DNA of 8,365 nt from a bacterium HR27. Lineage in GTDB: Bacteria; Chloroflexota; Chloroflexia; Thermomicrobiales; Thermomicrobiaceae. Made by a program: the position numbers and the translations under genes. Below are positions 6,420 through 8,365 of the stretch, in pieces. The stretch covers positions 1 through 8,365 of the forward strand of contig BEID01000040.1 of NCBI GenBank assembly GCA_002898975.1. Direction: 5' to 3'. A model generated the notes under the pieces. It was not told the DNA's origin and did no database searches. It was given only the letters and a program-made list of their open reading frames with translations. Within the stretch, counting starts at the first letter, position 1. Each line of letters opens with the position of its first letter.

Positions 6420-7212
6420 GCAGGCGATAGTCGCCTGCCCGAATGAAAACGGCCCGACAGATTGCCCGGTCGCAGAGGCGTGAGCGGATGCGCTCGTCGA
6501 GATCGTCCAAGTCGCGGTTGGTGGTGATGACCGTTGGCTTACGCTGGTTGTAGCGGTAATTGATGATCTGGAACAGCTTCTCCGTTGCCCACGGTGTCGT
6601 ATGCTCCGTCCCGAGGTCATCGAGGACGAGGAGACCGGCATTCCGAACTTGTTCGAAGCGATCGTCATAGCTTTCGGTTCGGTCGGGTGCGAAGGTCGCC
6701 CGAAGGTAGTCGAGGAGATCGGGGACGACGGTGAAGAGCGGAAAGAGTCGCTGGTGGCGCAGGACATAGTTGGCGATAGCTGCGGCCAAGTGTGTCTTGC
6801 CACAACCATAGCCTCCCATCAGGAGCAGCCAGCCGTCCGGGTTGCGGGCATACTCGAGCGCGATCCGATAGGCGTCGGCGACACCTGGAACTGAGGGATC
6901 GAAGGTCTCGAATGTCCAGTCCTCGAGCTGCTCCAGCCCGCTGAGTTCGAGGTATTGCCGGAGCAACTTGGCTTCTCGCTCGCGGATCTTGCATTCGCAC
7001 GGGATGATTCGACCGAAGTTGGGATGCCCCACCGGCACATCGAGCCGGAGATACCCAGCTCCCTTGCAGATCGGACAGACGTCGGTTGCGCGCTGGAGCA
7101 GCGGATCGACTGGAGAGTCACTCGCTGTTCCAGAAGAGTGGAGCGTACTTCCCCCGGAGGTATTTGTCCGGATCGAGCCGCCGAGCGCGTTGATCTCGCG
7201 AATGGGCCTCAT
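6397..7212 (-). CDS. DnaI/DnaC-like AAA+ helicase loader
   Basis: This 271-residue AAA+ ATPase of the DnaC/DnaI (IstB-like) family loads the replicative helicase DnaB onto single-stranded DNA. The N-terminal region has a cysteine cluster likely to hold zinc: C46 and C49 in VCPICKGAGYL, then C72 and C74 in IIPCECKIRE. The AAA+ core follows. Walker A is GGYGCGKT (133-140, K139), Walker B is LLVLDDLG (D198-D199), the sensor I-like Asn is in VITTNRDL (N232), and a likely arginine finger is in ERIRSRL (R245). ATG 7212 is chosen because AAGGA stands seven bases upstream and no other ATG, GTG or TTG in frame lies before the cysteine cluster. This start overlaps the DnaD-like gene by 95 bp in another frame; the first 32 residues are Gly/Ser/Thr-rich and look like linker. 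Neighbouring dnaB and dnaD-like genes support a primosome role over a transposon IstB. Confidence 0.9.
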   Translation of the reverse strand: MRPIREINALGGSIRTNTSGGSTLHSSGTASDSPVDPLLQRATDVCPICKGAGYLRLDVPVGHPNFGRIIPCECKIREREAKLLRQYLELSGLEQLEDWTFETFDPSVPGVADAYRIALEYARNPDGWLLLMGGYGCGKTHLAAAIANYVLRHQRLFPLFTVVPDLLDYLRATFAPDRTESYDDRFEQVRNAGLLVLDDLGTEHTTPWATEKLFQIINYRYNQRKPTVITTNRDLDDLDERIRSRLCDRAICRAVFIRAGDYRLRRSRVTT

Positions 7213-7825
7213 CGCTCCGTCCTTCGGTCGCCCAACGCTCGAGGATCCGCTGGATGTACCGCCAATTTCGGCGTCCGTAGTGTACCGCTTCGACGATCGC
7301 TGCCTCAACCCAGCTGGCCGGGTAGCGCTCGAGCGCTTCGGCCAGTTGTTCGGCGATCAATGGCGTTAGGGGGCCGATATTCTGCTCGTAGAGGGCAAAC
7401 ACGTTCGGACGCTCGACGACGATCGAAGGGGCTGGCTCCGCAGCCGGCGGGAGCAAGTCGCGGGGCTGGACGTGGGCGACAGCGATCGCTGCTGGAGTCG
7501 CGAGGGTTACCCACTCCACGTCCGTGCCGTCCGGTGCACGACCACGCAATCTGATGAGGAAGCCGCGAGCGATTGCAATGTCGATCGCCCGCGCAATCTC
7601 ACTGCGGGGTTCGCGATCCGTGCCGCGGGGGCGCAAACCCTGCCGGAGGGCTTGGTCCGCGTACAGGGCAGCGATCGGTACGGCAGGTCCCCCCTGGCGG
7701 ATCGCCAGCCGAGCGACGGTGAGAACGACCTTCAGCGTGGCGATATCGCCCGCTTCGCGCACTAGTCGTTCGGCGAGATCGAGCGGAAGGCACGAAGGGG
7801 TTGGCACCGGCTGGTGGTCTGCCAT
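7118..7825 (-). CDS. DnaD-domain primosome protein
   Basis: This 235-residue protein contains a C-terminal DnaD domain. The N-terminal part (about 13-110) looks like a winged-helix region (ATLKVVLTVARLAIRQGGPAVPIAALYADQALRQG, then SEIARAIDIAIARGFLIRL). After a Pro/Ala linker, the DnaD domain spans about 141-200. It shows NVFALYEQNIGPLTP, then W172VEAAIVEA, then RNWRYIQRILERW, the family's signature helix. The tail PDKYLRGKYAPLF matches the conserved tail of such proteins and lies in the part overlapping the loader gene. DnaD-type proteins help remodel DNA and recruit the helicase loader at oriC or restart sites. The start is ATG 7825, with AGGGAG seven bases before it; a GTG at 7831 is too close to that site. 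Only 12 nt separate it from the dnaB stop, so the pair is surely co-transcribed. It could correspond to DnaD or DnaB of Bacillus; the exact orthologue is uncertain. Confidence 0.88.
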   Translation of the reverse strand: MADHQPVPTPSCLPLDLAERLVREAGDIATLKVVLTVARLAIRQGGPAVPIAALYADQALRQGLRPRGTDREPRSEIARAIDIAIARGFLIRLRGRAPDGTDVEWVTLATPAAIAVAHVQPRDLLPPAAEPAPSIVVERPNVFALYEQNIGPLTPLIAEQLAEALERYPASWVEAAIVEAVHYGRRNWRYIQRILERWATEGRSDEAHSRDQRARRLDPDKYLRGKYAPLFWNSE

Positions 7826-7837
7826 ACGCACACTCCC

Positions 7838-8365
7838 TCACGTGCCAGGTTCACGGTAGAGCTCGAGATCAGCAAAGCGGGCAGTCCGGTCGAAAAAGCG
7901 GAGGTGAACCGTGTCGGTTGGGCCATTGCGATGCTTCGCCACGATAATTTCGGCGATACCGCGGCGATCGGTGTCGGGATTGTAGATTTCGTCCCGGTAG
8001 ATGAAGATGACGACGTCTGCATCTTGCTCGAGGCTTCCGCTCTCGCGGAGATCGCTCAAGAGCGGGCGGTGGTCGGTGCGCGTTTCGACTGCCCGGGACA
8101 GCTGCGACAGTGCCAGCACCGGCACATTCAACTCGCGGGCGAGCGCTTTGAGCCCGCGCGAGATCTCCGATATCTCCTGCACGCGGTTCTCCGCGCGCCG
8201 GGCGTGCATGAGCTGGAGATAATCGACGATCACGAGATCGAGGCCATGCTCGGCCATCAGGCGCCGCGCCTTGCTGCGCAGTTCCATGACGCTGATTCCC
8301 GGCGTATCGTCGATGAAGATCTTCGCTTCGGCGAGGCGGCCGAAGGCGCGCGAGATCGCGTCCCA
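7838..8365 (-). CDS. dnaB: Replicative DNA helicase DnaB, C-terminal part (5' end outside window)
   Basis: This is the final 175 codons of the hexameric replicative helicase, which unwinds DNA ahead of the fork and recruits primase. The visible part is the RecA-like core after Walker A. It contains the beginning strand [20 protein letters not shown], Walker B in [12 protein letters not shown] (D48 of the visible part), the loop with [19 protein letters not shown], and the motif [11 protein letters not shown]. It then continues with [19 protein letters not shown], the late core strands and the arginine-finger region. It ends in [19 protein letters not shown] and a TGA (7840-7838). No intein interrupts the visible part. 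The reading frame is open to the window edge; the in-frame ATG at 8287 is internal. The gene heads a minus-strand run with the DnaD-like and loader genes, so helicase, loader and remodeller are made together. Confidence 0.97.
   Translation of the reverse strand, partial: WDAISRAFGRLAEAKIFIDDTPGISVMELRSKARRLMAEHGLDLVIVDYLQLMHARRAENRVQEISEISRGLKALARELNVPVLALSQLSRAVETRTDHRPLLSDLRESGSLEQDADVVIFIYRDEIYNPDTDRRGIAEIIVAKHRNGPTDTVHLRFFDRTARFADLELYREPGT

Noticed and set aside
6397..7212. IstB-type transposon ATPase instead of a helicase loader
   Set aside because: No istA-like transposase or inverted ends are present, the N-terminal cysteine cluster fits DnaI/DnaC-like loaders, and dnaB and a dnaD-like gene adjoin it.
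7838..8365. Intein insertion in dnaB, common in this gene
   Set aside because: The visible core motifs run on without interruption; the Walker A site is outside the window and cannot be judged.

Overview
The window is ordinary-looking chromosomal DNA of a GC-rich bacterium. It has tight gene spacing, many GTG starts and clear Shine-Dalgarno sites. The protein set combines a DnaD-domain protein plus a DnaI/DnaC-type loader, a PdtaR-type ANTAR response regulator of the kind best known from Actinobacteria, and a CdaA/CdaR pair. This fits a thermophilic member of the Chloroflexota (Thermomicrobia-like) best. That placement is inferred from gene content and memory of families, not from a search.

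Plus strand (1-2310). The end of rplA (L1) is followed by an L10 leader RNA with an intrinsic terminator, then rplJ (L10) and rplL (L7/L12): the ribosomal stalk operon with its autoregulatory leader. A strong stem-loop closes the operon. A good promoter overlaps that stem-loop and drives tRNA-Pro(GGG). A second hairpin separates the tRNA from a receiver-ANTAR regulator (PdtaR type), which acts on RNA by antitermination.

Minus strand (8365 down to 2345). Six same-direction genes run towards the stalk operon: the C-terminal part of the replicative helicase dnaB, a DnaD-domain primosome protein, a DnaI/DnaC-like AAA+ helicase loader, a 582-residue helical-repeat protein of unknown function, the membrane diadenylate cyclase cdaA, and its extracytoplasmic regulator cdaR (YbbR repeats). 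Gaps are short (12, 67 and 72 nt) or negative (95-bp and 50-bp overlaps). This suggests one transcription unit, possibly with an extra promoter before cdaA. It places helicase loading and c-di-AMP synthesis side by side, with no glmM after cdaR inside the window.

The two units converge with only 34 bp between pdtaR and cdaR and no visible terminator. No mobile elements, CRISPR arrays or inteins were seen. The points most worth a second look are the alternative pairing in the L10 leader, the promoter element inside a terminator loop, the unknown helical-repeat gene between the helicase loader and cdaA, and the long out-of-frame overlap of the dnaD-like and dnaI-like genes. I see no clearly new multi-gene system here.
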